Shown here: positions 49,109 through 59,589 of the stretch, piece after piece
Layout of the letters: every line of letters starts with the position of its first letter
Numbering within the stretch: position 1 is the first letter of the stretch
NCBI GenBank assembly: GCA_964030785.1
Contig: OZ034967.1
Location: forward strand, 45,878,033-45,942,032
From: Siderastrea siderea
Taxonomy: Eukaryota; Cnidaria; Anthozoa; Scleractinia; Rhizangiidae
DNA length: 64,000 nucleotides
Direction of reading: 5' to 3'
The notes under the pieces: generated by a model
Seen by the model: the letters and a program-made list of their open reading frames with translations, nothing else
What the model was told of the DNA's origin: nothing
Databases searched by the model: none
Position numbers and translations under genes: made by a program

Positions 49109-49339
49109 TAGAATTATATGAAGATCATCGCAGTGAAGGTGTTTCAACTTAAGCAGTTGAAAAGAAGAAACTTGAAAAAATTCAGGCTTGAACGGGAATC
49201 AAACCCATGACCTCTGCGATACTGGTGCAGTGCTCTAACCAACTGAGCTATCAAGCCAACTGGAAGCTGGTCAATTGAGAGTTCGTATTTATCCTGTAGA
49301 TGGAGAAATGAGAAATACGATTATTTCATATATTAATTA
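49109..49339 (-). mobile_element. tRNA-derived SINE, 231 bp, 12-bp target duplication
   Basis: The perfect direct repeat AGTATTGAAAGT flanks the insertion (49097-49108 and 49340-49351). On the minus strand, 49258-49186 reads as a tRNA. GGCTTGA pairs with TCAAGCC over seven bases, TAGCTCAGTTGG is the A box and GGTTTGATTCC the B box. A non-tRNA body follows (TGAATTTTTTCAAGTTTCTT). It splits the BEL/Pao reverse transcriptase just before the YMDD box. Confidence 0.9.
49186..49258 (-). other. tRNA-like head of the SINE
   Basis: 73 nt with complete acceptor, D and T arms. The anticodon arm has one mismatch and the loop lacks the usual T at position 33, so it is the internal pol III promoter of the SINE, not a working tRNA gene. 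Confidence 0.75.
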
Positions 49340-50358
49340 AGTATTGAAAGTCTACCCAAAAGCCTGTACATGGATGATCTCCTAACTGGAGGTCTGACCT
49401 GGAAAAGGTGTGAGAGAGGAAAAGCAGTGCTATTGAGATATTTAGTGACGCGAAATTTACCTTACGCAAATGGAGCTCTAAGCCGGGCTCTTTACCAATA
49501 AATTGGTCCAGAAGGTACACTATGAGAACCTCCACGGTGGTGTAGGTTTGACTATGGCAGCAGTGAGAGAGAACTACTAGGTACCTAAGTTGCAAAGCCT
49601 TGTGAAATCAGTGAGAAAAGATTGCTGGGGATGTAAAAGGCTCCAAGCAACTGCACTGGCTGCCTCGCCTCCAGGCCCTCTACCCAGTGACTGAAGTCGA
49701 GGAGAGACAGCATTTGAAGTGGAAGGAATAGATTTTGCCATGCCCATTCGTTACAGACAGACCCCTAATCATGAAGGCAAGGCCTATCTCGTCCTATTGG
49801 CCTGCAGTCTGACCAGAGCCGTGCACTTGCACCTTGTGCCCTGCCTCAAGAGATTCATCACTAGACGTGGCCGACCAAGGAAGATCCACTCAGACAATGG
49901 GAAGACCTTCATATCAAAGCTGCTTAATGGCTTCGCCAACTATGACAAGACGAGCGTCTACAGGGTCTCCTAGAGGAGTACGATATTGTATGGCAATTCA
50001 ACCTCAGCAGAGCTCCTTGGTGGGGGGGGGGGGGGGGGGGGGTCAGTTTGAAAGTTCGATCGGCGTAGTGAAGTCTGCCATGTATAAAGTCATTGGGGGA
50101 GGCTTCTTAAAGCAGGTGGAGCCTAGTGAGGTCCTACTCGATGCCGAAATGCAGATCAACCAACGTCCGCTAAGTTATGTGGAAGATGATACTTCGATTA
50201 TCAGTTGAGTATGACAAGAGGGAAGTCTCGCGCCTAAGTTTTAACGTTAAAATTTTGCTATTGTCAGGGGTGACGATACCAGTTTTCATTGGAAACATCC
50301 TGTGGTTTTGACGTCATCAGTCTTCTGTGCGCGCGAAATCTCTTACTTTTTCGAAGAA

Positions 50359-50688
50359 ATGGCGGAGTATCAAGGGAAAGTTGAATATACAGGAAATCAA
50401 AGAATAGATGAACAGAAGTGGATCAGCTTTATGATTCCAGTTGGGTTACTGCACTCTGGCCATTATGTCTTTCAGTCACTGGTGCAAGAGATCAAGAGTA
50501 GATGCACAAGTCTGAATTTTTTTAATGAACATAACACGAGTCTCCAGTACTTGGACGATGAAGACAACTGGATAAATCTAAACATCGACGACGAGCGAGG
50601 CTTTCAAGAATTTTGGCAAAGCGCACGAACTGTTCCAAAAAGGGAATTTAAAAGAATTAAAGTAAAGGCTGGGGTCTCGGTTACTTAA
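50359..50688 (+). CDS. PB1-domain protein, short ORF
   Basis: 109-residue frame starting at ATG 50359 (MAEYQGKVEYTGNQRIDEQK). It ends with the acidic OPCA-type motif YLDDEDNWINLNIDDERGF (residues about 72-90), which defines PB1 protein-interaction domains, then a basic tail (KREFKRIKVKA). The TAA at 50686-50688 is followed in the same frame by about 40 more open codons (FQEELNNEDSSGVLAADF onward). So the ORF may be a nonsense-mutated exon or the stop may be genuine. PB1 domains pair through acidic and basic faces in scaffold proteins. A SAM-like segment 1.3 kb downstream (51976-52053) might belong to the same gene family. Confidence 0.5.
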   Translation: MAEYQGKVEYTGNQRIDEQKWISFMIPVGLLHSGHYVFQSLVQEIKSRCTSLNFFNEHNTSLQYLDDEDNWINLNIDDERGFQEFWQSARTVPKREFKRIKVKAGVSVT

Positions 50689-50829
50689 TTCCAAGAGGAA
50701 TTAAATAACGAAGATTCGAGCGGTGTATTGGCCGCTGATTTTGTTTCCCCCGGCAAAGATAACCCGCAGTCTGATACGTATGTATCCGGTCAGGATATAA
50801 TTTGAATCTAGATACTCTTGAACTACATA

Positions 50830-51380
50830 GTTGTTGTGAATTGGTACTATTTTTAGCGACAACTTAATTTAGTGATTGCCGACATTCCCCGCCAGCCTGG
50901 AGACTACAAAGTTTTAGTAGTCGATGCTTTCGAAGATTTTCATCACTTCTAAGGCAAATTATAAATTTAGCGAACAGTAAAGTGAACGACTTTATACGTG
51001 AAGTAGCTGAAACTGACTACAAAATTAAGAAGTCACTTTAAAAATAGTTGCCTTTGTTTACCTTTCAATCGGCGCCAGTATGTCTGCGGCAGTATTCTTG
51101 AGAAAATAATTGAGTTAAAGAATCTGACCCACCCAGTTTGCATTGCGCGCCCACCTCCGTCATCCGCCATTTTCAGGGCACCCGAAAGTCTTCAGTCTAT
51201 CGGTTTGGAAAAGAATCTCGTTCCATCCGCTCTTGAAAACCCTAGCTGAAAATTATTTATCGCCCAAATTGGGCTAACACTATTCGTCTCACTCTAGAGC
51301 TTTATATTTCTTATGTTCATACCACCGTTGGAAAGTTAACGAGACATTTCTGTGGCTTGTTGATACCTGGGAGAAGTGTA
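50830..51380. other. Intergenic, likely promoter region of the gene starting at 51381
   Basis: No ORF with a recognisable domain. I saw no clear core promoter element. Confidence 0.35.
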
Positions 51381-54300
51381 ATGGCGACGACACGACCTTT
51401 GAGAGGTCGCCCTCGCCGGACAGAAGCCGTGAAACGTTTAAAGCTTCGAGAATCAACGTTCCTTTTGTGGAATCAAAGGAAAGAATCCCTCGGACTTGCG
51501 GGCATAACGAACAGTGAGTTCGCTGAAATGTTGCTGCATCAGAACATGGATGCGATTCTAGGTGAGACTCGCCGTGGCCGAGGCGAAAGTGGAGGACACG
51601 CAAGTCTAACGCCTACACAAGGTAAGAAATCGTTGAATTTTATTTGCAGTGAATTCCTTTGACTTGTGCTTTTCAGGTCGTTTTTACTGCTCGATGAAAT
51701 TTAACAGCCAATGTTTTGTTGTGTTGCAGACCGCAGAAGGCAGTTGCATTTCCAGTCTACGCCAGTTATGCATGGTTCAATTCTACCTGTTACCATCCCC
51801 CCCCGAGCAACCCCCGGGACAAGTCCAGCCCTTTGGGCCCGGGGGTGGGGAATTGTTTGAAGTGGTCTTGTCCCGGGGGTAGGGGGCGGGGCAAATCGAA
51901 AATTTCTTGTGAAGCACCTCACTTCTCAGTTGACACATTGGTGCTGGACCGCGCGGAGACGACTGCCTGTTTTCAGGGAAAATCTCTAGAATTTGTAGCA
52001 GACTGGTTGGAGAAGAATAATCTCTCAAAATTAAAATCTGTATTCGAAGGCACGTTATTATAAATTTTTTAACGAATGTGTGTTTGATGCGTACTCGAAT
52101 GGATGGCGTTCGTCACCAACCGAGAAATATTTCTTCAATCAGCGTATTTATACATATAATAAGATGACTTAAAAAGACTTTATATAAAAACAGATGCACG
52201 GCTTTACATTAAACGGAGATCTCAGTCCAGTGTTCTTGTGAAACAAGCTAAGAAAAACTCCTTTAAAATGCTGCCATCAATTTGTTCACCGGACCGCTGA
52301 CCATATTCAGTGCGGGGAATAGACTTTTTTCTTCAGGTTTCTTTTTCAGTGTAGTGTTCATGTTTTTTTTATACTATTCATGTAGTATCCTTCGTTCAGT
52401 ATACTCTAGAAAAACGTTGAAGTTCTTGTCAGAACGTCTGCTTTTGCTTTTGTACGGAAATCGATATGGTTACCTATATTTTGAACACAAAACAACGTAT
52501 TTGTGGTCGATGAGGAGTCCCGGGGGTGGGGAATTGTCTCTTTCTGCCTGCCCGGGGGTGGAGAATAGACCGCCAAGAAAGAAAAAAATTGCAAATCCCC
52601 GGGGGTGCGCCGGGGGGGGGGGGTAGAATTGAACCCTGCATTAGTAGAGTTCGACCACAAGTCGATTTATTGGTTTCTCCTGTGTTAGAACTGAGTGCTC
52701 TACGGAACTCGTCACTGAGTAGCAAGTGAGTTTTGATCTTTTTCGAAATGTGTATTTTTTCCCCTCCAAATTTGTTATGTTTATTTGTTTATTATAATTA
52801 TTACATTTATTTATTTTTTTTACATGTTGACAAAGGTGCACATAAATAATTGGATGAATGAATGAAAGAATGAATGAGTAAATTACTGAACATTTGATTC
52901 AGTGAATTTGTGGGAATATATAATAAGCCAGAAGGTTACAGCTGCATATTTCTATTAATCTACAGTTACGGTCCTTTTATTGTTTTGTGTTTATAGTGTC
53001 AACATTACTGGAGAGACACAGACAAATCCAGAAACAAGCTGTGCACAAGATAACTTGACTGTGACAGAACATCTCACGATGTTGAATCCTCTGTTTTCAT
53101 CCATTGGAGGCAACCCCTTTCCTGAGCCTGAAGAGTAAGAGTCTTTTTCTTGTCTTGGATTGTGGCCCTTGAAACTATTTCTATAACAGCACTGTATTTA
53201 TGAGAACACTATCACACCCCTTTGTGAAATAATAATCATGAATCTGATCAGTGCAGTTGGGGGGGGGGGGTTGTTGATGTAAAATTACACTGCAAGTAGT
53301 TGCTATTTTTGTTCAAAGATTGCTGAGGGATCAGGAATAGCCAATTAAGAGAGGCAAGCAACAAAGCCCGTTATTATCCTCTTTTGTCACTGAGAAAAAT
53401 AAAGACTGAATGCAGTCTAATGAATTTATATCTCCATGTACATTACATGCGTAATTGGGTTCATCTCCTTGTTGCATGAACTTCCTTTTTATTTTTTATT
53501 GCTTGCTTCTGAAACTTGCTTATTCTTCTTTTAGGTCTGATGACTGCTTGAGTGTCAGCGACACCTCTGATCTTAGTGAGGGCTCAGACAGTACTGACAG
53601 CTCAGATAGCACTGCTCCAAATCATTCAGATGTGGACAATGTTAGCTTGAGTGACTCAGATAGTGTCAGAAGTGAGGAGGAGGTTGTAGAGGAACTGATG
53701 GAAGTGGATTTCACACCGTAAGAGATGTGTCTTTGTGTATTTTTCAATAATATATCAATAACAAAGTTCTTTGCTACTAAACACAGGAATCCTATTTCTG
53801 AAACTTTCACCTCTCATCTTAAGAAATTAAAAATTTTCACTGTTTTCCGGGATCTTTTCCGAGGTTAAGAATATTTAAAATCGACGTTTCGATCAGTTTC
53901 ACTGATCTTCTTCAGGCTGTTGTTAAAAATGACAATATGGCGGATTGTTTCTCATGTTCAGCTTGGTAACCGCACCAATAAATCGTGACTATTACACGAC
54001 GTATGTGAAAAAAGGGCGGGAAAATGTAACGAGGCCTGTTGAGTAATTTTACATTTGTGATACTTCACTGACTATTACAGTCTCCCTCACGATCGAAGAA
54101 GGAGTTCAAGATTGATTTCCACGTTTCAACATGGTCAAAACTGTTAAGCACTTTCATTCCGCGGTGCTTCTGTCGCAGTGATTCAATTCCTTCGAGAACC
54201 TTCCTTTGTCTCAACCCTCTCTCTGTCGCTACGATTTTTGCGTTTGTCCAGTCAATACTCCTTTGGCACTCAATAGTGTGTCGTGCTAGGCCTCCATCTT

Positions 54301-57300
54301 CTTTGCCCATTCGTCTTTCGGCCGATAGAGTGTTTCCTTTTTGAAGGTCTTCATTTGTTAATCTGACTTTGTCCATGTGTTCTTTCTTTCGTGTTTGGAA
54401 CAGGCGCCATGTCTCTCCTACATACACTGAATTCTGGCAGGTACACGGAATCTTATATACAACACATTTCTGCCTTTCACCAAGCGGCTCTTGACATGTA
54501 CGTTTAATCTCTTTGATCTTTCTTCCAGGCTTGAAAGCAACTCGAAAAGAGTGTCGGTTAGCAGTTCTCCTGAACCGCTCAGACAACCCTTTTAAATATG
54601 GTATGGTCACGGCTCCACGACTTTCCTGTTCTTCCTGTTCTTTCTTGTCTATCTGTTGATGTCTTTGCTCCATAAACCTTCTCACGGTCTCTCTTGGATA
54701 CCCATTCGCTACAAACACGTCTTCGATGTTGTTCAATTCTTCTGCTAGGTGTTTTTCATCACATACTGACAGAGCGAGGGCCTTATGTGATGAAAAACAC
54801 CTAGCAGAAGAATTGAACAACATCGAAGACGTGTTTGTAGCGAATGGGTATCCAAGAGAGACCGTGAGAAGGTTTATGGAGCAAAGACATCAACAGATAG
54901 ACAAGAAAGAACAGGAAGAACAGGAAAGTCGTGGAGCAGTGACCATACCATATTTAAAAGGGTTGTCTGAGCGGTTCAGGAGAACTGCTAACCGACACTC
55001 TTTTCGAGTTGCTTTCAAGCCTGGAAGAAAGATCAAAGAGATTAAACGTACATGTCAAGAGCCGCTTGGTGAAAGGCAGAAATGTGTTGTATATAAGATT
55101 CCGTGTACCTGCCAGAATTCAGTGTATGTAGGAGAGACATGGCACCTGTTCCAAACACGAAAGAAAGAACACATGGACAAAGTCAGATTAACAAATGAAG
55201 ACCTTCAAAAAGGAAACACTCTATCGGCCGAAAGACGAATGGGCAAAAGAAGATGGAGGCCTAGCACGACACACTATTGAGTGCCAAAGGAGTATTGACT
55301 GGACAAACGCAAAAATCGTAGCGACAGAGAGAGGGTTGAGACAAAGGAAGGTTCTCGAAGGAATTGAATCACTGCGACAGAAGCACCGCGGAATGAAAGT
55401 GCTTAACAGTTTTGACCATGTTGAAACGTGGAAATCAATCTTGAACTCCTTCTTCGATCGTGAGGGAGACTGTAATAGTCAGTGAAGTATCACAAATGTA
55501 AAATTACTCAACAGGCCTCGTTACATTTTCCCGCCTTTTTTTCACATACGTCGTGTAATAGTCACGATTTATTGGTGCGGTTACCAAGCTGAACATGAGA
55601 AACAATCCGCCATATTGTCATTTTTAACAACAGCCTGAAGAAGATCAGTGAAACTGATCGAAACGTCGATTTTAAATATTCTTAACCTCGGAAAAGATCC
55701 CGGAAAACAGTGAAAATTTTTAATTTAAACACAGGAAACTTTTCAAATAGTACTTGTTTCAGACTGGCCTGTTCTGTCACTGAAGGATGATAGGTTTCAC
55801 GTGACATTTAAAAAAAATGAATTTGCCCTGCAAGCAAGTGTTTTCTTCCTTACCTTGCTTTACCTTACCTTACGTTACCTTACCTTACCTTAGTCGAAAT
55901 TTATTTTTCAAACATCAAGTAATAATTCATTGTTTTACACAGTACAGTGTATGTGTTCTCTATTGGGTTTCTCAGCTGCGTGCGTAAATGGTTTTACAAA
56001 GCATGTGATTTTTCTCTATTGGGTTTCTCAGCTGAGTGCATAAAGTATTACCAGTGTTTGTTTGAGTGGCTGAAAGACAGTCTCAATTAGGTTGTTTGGC
56101 TTATTCACTCTAACACAGGTACTCGTCTCATTTGGATAGTGCTACATTAACAGCCTTGGACCTTGAACTACAGGATTCAAGTGAACTAGCTGAACTAGCA
56201 GTATCTGCGACAGAAAGCCAGTCTGCAGAGGCCAATGCTACCTCTTCCCCTCCTCTTCCAGAGTTTGGCCCCATCACATTTGATCAGCATAAGGAGGACC
56301 TGAACGCCAGATTAAACGTTGAATTTGAAGGGTTAAAGTTGCCGGATGAAAATTTGTCAAAATATGTGGAATATTTTAGGGCTGACCGGGTTATTGTGGA
56401 AGCTGATCAAATTGTTAGTTTGTTTAATGGACAGTGTCCAGAGTTTAATTGTAATGGCAGTCGCAAGGTTGTCGACAAGAAAATTGATGCTGGGGTGCTG
56501 CTGATCACACACAAGTGCACCAGAGGGCATGGCAGAGTGTGGAGTTCATCATCTGTCTTGGCTGAAAAACGGGGGCAGAAACTGTATGTTTCATCAGTGT
56601 TACTTGCATCCTCTGTTCTTGTTTCTGGCAACAATTTTGAAAAGGTATCTTTGCTGGCAAAGGGGATGAATCTAAATTATGTATCATCTTCAACATTCTC
56701 AAGGATTCAAAGCTTGTATGCCCTGCCTAGCATAAGAGATTTGTGGGACAGGGTGAAGGAAGTGGTATGGAAGGTGTTTGAGAATGATGTGCTTGTGCTC
56801 TGCGGTGACGGTAGAATGGATTCTCCAGGTTTTAGTGCAAAATATTGTGTGTACACAATGATGGAGCACTACTTGAATATTATTGTTGATTTAGAGGTGG
56901 TCGACAAGCGCGAAGCTGGGGGCACCTCAACTCTTATGGAAAAAATGGGATGCAAAAGGCTACTAGAGAGGATGATGAACAGTCTGAACCTTGGTGAGAT
57001 TGTGACAGATGCATCGCGAGTGATCATGAAAATGGTCAGGGAACTTAAAGGTACAAAATAAATGAAATCTAGAATATACTTGTTGTGCTTTGAAGTGAAC
57101 ATAGTGCTTTTTTTGATTGTGTGAGCTCTGTTTGGTTACCCCGGAGATCTGTTGCAATTCACATGACCCTCCCCCCCCCCAAAAAATATTGGCAAATAGT
57201 TCTTGCCTATTTTGTGCCACTGATTATTCAATTGTGTGTTGAGTTTGTTGATAATGAAGCTGATAATGAACCTCACCAGTTTGTTATTTATAATTCACTG

Positions 57301-58820
57301 TGTATTTAATGACTGCCTAAAAGTGATATTAGAAAGAGTGGAAGTCATTCACATGCGCACATTACTTATTGTTAGTTTATCTTTGAGAATTAATTCAACA
57401 TTGTTTTTGTAATTTTTAATTGTTTGTTACATTTTTAGGCTTTGCCTATTGTTTCAAAAAAGTTGACCCTATTTAAAAGTAAACAGAGCTATACATGACT
57501 TGCTTGCATGTGTTTCACTTTTGATGGTTCTTCTGTTAAATTGCCCATTGTGATTTGGTTTGGTTTTATGACACTCAACTGAATACTGCTTTGTTTGTTT
57601 TTCTTGTTTTTCAGAAGCCAATTGTGAAGTTCTTGCAAACTTGTTCCATTCCTTGGATATATGGCACAAGTCCATCAAGCTTACTGCCAAGATATCTGCT
57701 GTGAGTACTTGTTTAATGCAGATGTGGTAGTGTACTTCACATTCAATAAGTAGGCTTTTGAGTTCATGTTTTCAATTTTAAAATATTGTTTTACAGGCAG
57801 CAAAGATAAAAGGATGTGAAAAGTTGGTCCAGTGGGTGGAACCGGTCAGGAATCATTTCTGGCATTGTGCAGAAACCTGTGAAGGAGATGTAGACAAATT
57901 AAAGGTGATGATGGTTTTCCCTATGGTTGTCTTTGTGGATTGTGATCTTTTGATTGACTCGTTGTCAATGCTGTCATTTTTGTTTCTTAGGACAAGTGGT
58001 TAGGAATTGTGCATCGTGTTTGTGGAGAACATGAGTGGAATGAAGGGGTGTGTTCACATGGTCCCCTCACGGAAGTGGAAGGTGGAAAAGAATATCTAGA
58101 CATGGATTCGAAGGCTGCCAAAGAGTTGAAGAAGATTGTCCTGGATCCAGAGTGGTTGAAAAGTCTGGAATTATATGTCTTCTTCAGGCAAGGACTTGAA
58201 TCTTACTGGATAATACTGTCAAGTTTCCTTGACATGAATACCTTTAATATTATTTTTGGTTTTGAAATGGTTGTTCAATTACATGTGAAATGGTTGTTCA
58301 ATTGAAACTGGAGCTTTCTGCAAATGTGTTATGTCATAGCTGCTGTTCATACCTGCCTTTCTGACATTTGTTATGTCAAAATGCAAAGTGCTGGTGCATG
58401 GCAAGTTTGGAAGGCAATGTATGGCAGTCAGTTGTTGTCTTGTCCATATACTTGTTTTCTGAGCTGTGAGTTATTACCCCGCTGTCACCAATGTGGCGAC
58501 AACAGAATCTAGTAATACCCGTTTTTTTCTTTCGTTTTTTTTTGTGTGTGTGTCGGTCACAAGCCCAAGATGTTTTCACTTGGCCAAACAGATATCAGTC
58601 ACAAACTCTCCCTAAATATAAGCATTACCTTCACTTTTGTACACCTCTTTGCTTGTATTTCAAGTGACTGTATTATATTTTGCACCCTGAGGGAAGGGAA
58701 AACAATGGAGGATCCTAATGCCCCTGGGTTTTCTTGTTGTGTTTCATTTAGGCATACAAGCAATCTGGAGAATTTCAACTCCATGTTACTGAAGTATGCA
58801 TCCAAAAGGATTGCGTTTGC
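51381..58820 (+). CDS. DDE-transposase-like multi-exon gene (domesticated or degenerate)
   Basis: Exons that join in phase are 52725 (end of a short exon), 52997-53134, 53535-53717, 56119-57050, 57615-57700, 57797-57904, 57991-58187 and 58752-58820. A first exon at 51381-51621 (MATTRPLRGRPRRTEAVKRL, basic) probably belongs, but its link is disturbed by an insertion. The middle is very acidic and serine-rich (53535-53717). The large exon has a Cys/His cluster (CPEFNCNG, then CTRGH) followed by an RNase H-like core. Candidate acidic residues are D at 56807 or 56819 (CGDGRMDSPG), D at 57008 (VTDAS) and E at 58768 (HTSNLENFNS), the spacing expected of a DDE transposase. One intron (58188-58751) uses a GC donor. 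No 3' end was found; an L1-like relic follows. The family is multi-copy in cnidarians as I recall it; activity is not shown. Confidence 0.6.
51773..52636. mobile_element. G/C-rich TIR element, about 864 bp, TGCA target duplication
   Basis: The left end TGGTTCAATTCTACC and right end GGTAGAATTGAACCC are inverted copies with one mismatch, flanked by TGCA at 51769-51772 and 52637-52640. Inside are paired CCCGGGGGTGGGGAATTGT blocks (about 51835 and 52518) and long C and G runs. A segment at 51976-52053 after a TTTTCAG acceptor reads FVADWLEKNNLSKLKSVFEG, like the start of a SAM domain, so the interval may be composite. Confidence 0.5.
54065..54823 (-). CDS. Penelope-like GIY-YIG fragment, left arm of the palindrome
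   Basis: Open frame of 252 codons. From CDEKHLAEELNNIEDVF onward it is almost identical to the ORF at 18951-19655: VTIPYLKGLSERF, then GIY-YIG with VYKIPC and VYVGETWRLFQ, then the ARHTIECQRSIDW end. The first ~20 residues are read from the spacer and the opposite arm, so they are not native. The reverse transcriptase part is absent. Confidence 0.75.
   Translation of the reverse strand: MLFNSSARCFSSHKALALSVCDEKHLAEELNNIEDVFVANGYPRETVRRFMEQRHQQIDKKEQEEQESRGAVTIPYLKGLSERFRRTANRHSFRVAFKPGRKIKEIKRTCQEPLGERQKCVVYKIPCTCQNSVYVGETWRLFQTRKKEHMDKVRLTNEDLQKGNTLSAERRMGKEDGGLARHTIECQRSIDWTNAKIVATERGLRQRKVLEGIESLRQKHRGMKVLNSFDHVETWKSILNSFFDREGDCNSQ
54726..55485 (+). pseudogene. Penelope-like GIY-YIG fragment, right arm, one-base frameshift
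   Basis: Same protein as the left arm up to AERRMGK. There an extra A in the run at 55245-55248 shifts the frame, which then stops at 55280. The rest (EDGGLARHTIECQ onward) continues in the next frame to a stop at 55485. It also has W-H-L where the left arm has W-R-L in the GIY-YIG region. Confidence 0.8.
55855..55893. repeat. (CCTTA)n short tandem repeat
   Basis: About seven TTACC/CCTTA pentamers with minor variants, in an intron of the DDE-like gene. Confidence 0.85.
57051..57614 (+). other. Intron of the DDE-like gene
   Basis: GTACAA donor and TTTTTCAG acceptor. A C run lies at 57170-57180. No other feature seen. Confidence 0.6.
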
Positions 58821-58868
58821 GTAAGGATACTAATTGTGATTTAAGTTGTTGGCACTGATGAATAGACG

Positions 58869-59280
58869 TTTAACCCTTTAAGCCCTAACAGTTATGGAAG
58901 TGAAATTTCCTCTTTACATTGTTTAACCCTTTAAGCCCCAATAGTATCTACTTTCTCCTTTCGCTATTACTATTTGATCCAATATACAGGTCGTAAGAAT
59001 AAAGGAAATGATCACTAATGATAAAATGTTGGGATGTTGAATCAAAATATTCCAACTAGTGCGACCAGACATACACGTGAGGAACAGTGAGTAGAACATG
59101 CATTTTGATATTGGGCTTTAAGGGTTAAACATTCAAGTGATAAGAGTAAAGGAAGTGATCAGCAAGGATAAGATGTCTTGATATTTAGACAAATGCGCCT
59201 TACTGGTCCCATAAGAAATGTATGGAGAACAGTGAGGAGAAGACAATGTATGCATTTTTTACCAGGGCTTAAGGGGTCAA
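58869..59280. repeat. Nested/inverted copies of the 'CCCTTTAAGCCC' family
   Basis: AACCCTTTAAGCCC occurs at 58869 and 58925. Reverse complements occur at about 59113 (GGGCTTTAAGGGTTAAAC) and 59265 (GGGCTTAAGGGGTCAAG). Inner blocks TCTCCAT, GATCACTAATGATAA/GATCAGCAAGGATAA and AAGATGTCTTGATATTTAGA match the copy at 30649-30790. Confidence 0.7.
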
Positions 59281-59289
59281 GCTTGCATC

Positions 59290-59450
59290 GTTTTACAATC
59301 ATAAGTTGGTAAAGTATGATCATCCGGTTGAGTGTAGTAAGGAGAAGGACTGTTTGTGGTCACTTTGACTGACGTTTTTACAAGCTGAGTGGAAGTTGTG
59401 GAAATGTCAGTCAATGCACTTTATCGACTTATGGTAAGATCCCTGGGTAC
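59290..59450 (+). repeat. Single arm of the 15.3-kb foldback family
   Basis: Carries GAGTGTAGTAAGGAGAAGGACTGTTTG, in parts identical to the left arm at 15340-15370, then a TTGACTGACGTTT core and a degraded inverse part. Confidence 0.6.
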
Positions 59451-59589
59451 AAACAATGCACATTATTTTACTTTCATTTGCCACAGATATTTTTCACAGT
59501 GAAAATGTTTAGTCCGCTGATGATGCAAAAATACTTTTTCATCTTCATTCGTTGCTCTCATATCTCTTATCTCTCACATCACTCATTGC

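Larger units (their letters stand above)
46614..50208 (+). pseudogene. BEL/Pao-type LTR retroelement, internal region, heavily broken
   Basis: Order and motifs fit BEL/Pao. Gag is a coiled-coil segment at 46680-46980, then LPKLVITKFDG and MDWPRLWGQF in another frame. Two zinc knuckles follow (CVYCSDEGHKSSEC near 47670 and CFNCATANHCAAEC near 47757). The protease region is near 47900-48130, with NDTSAGSSYA where an active copy would have a DTG-type site. The reverse transcriptase at 48440-48976 has FGDIQKAFLQI, and its YMDD box lies at 49367-49378 after a SINE insertion. Remains of the integrase lie at 49620-50208: a CWGCKR zinc-binding piece, SDNGKTF, and QFESSIGVVKSA. Many frameshifts and stops, a missing section between polymerase and integrase, and a 20-base G run at 50023-50042 show the copy is dead. 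LTRs were not found. Confidence 0.8.
53790..55726. mobile_element. Penelope-like inverted dimer (1.9-kb palindrome), 11-bp target duplication
   Basis: The insertion is flanked by AAACACAGGAA at 53779-53789 and 55727-55737. The left arm (minus strand) and right arm (plus strand) are near-identical GIY-YIG copies meeting head to head. They are separated by an 18-bp asymmetric spacer at 54766-54783. Arms differ at only a few bases plus a one-base insertion in the right arm. The left arm ends in the longer tail (TCCTATTTCTGAAACTTTCA), the right in the short one. Each arm has a hammerhead-like core (53883-53916 minus, 55635-55664 plus). It lies in an intron of the DDE-like gene. Confidence 0.9.

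Noticed and set aside
49186..49258. A working tRNA gene on the minus strand
   Set aside because: It has A and B boxes and a full acceptor stem, but the anticodon stem has a mismatch and the loop lacks T33. It continues into a SINE body and is bounded by a target duplication.
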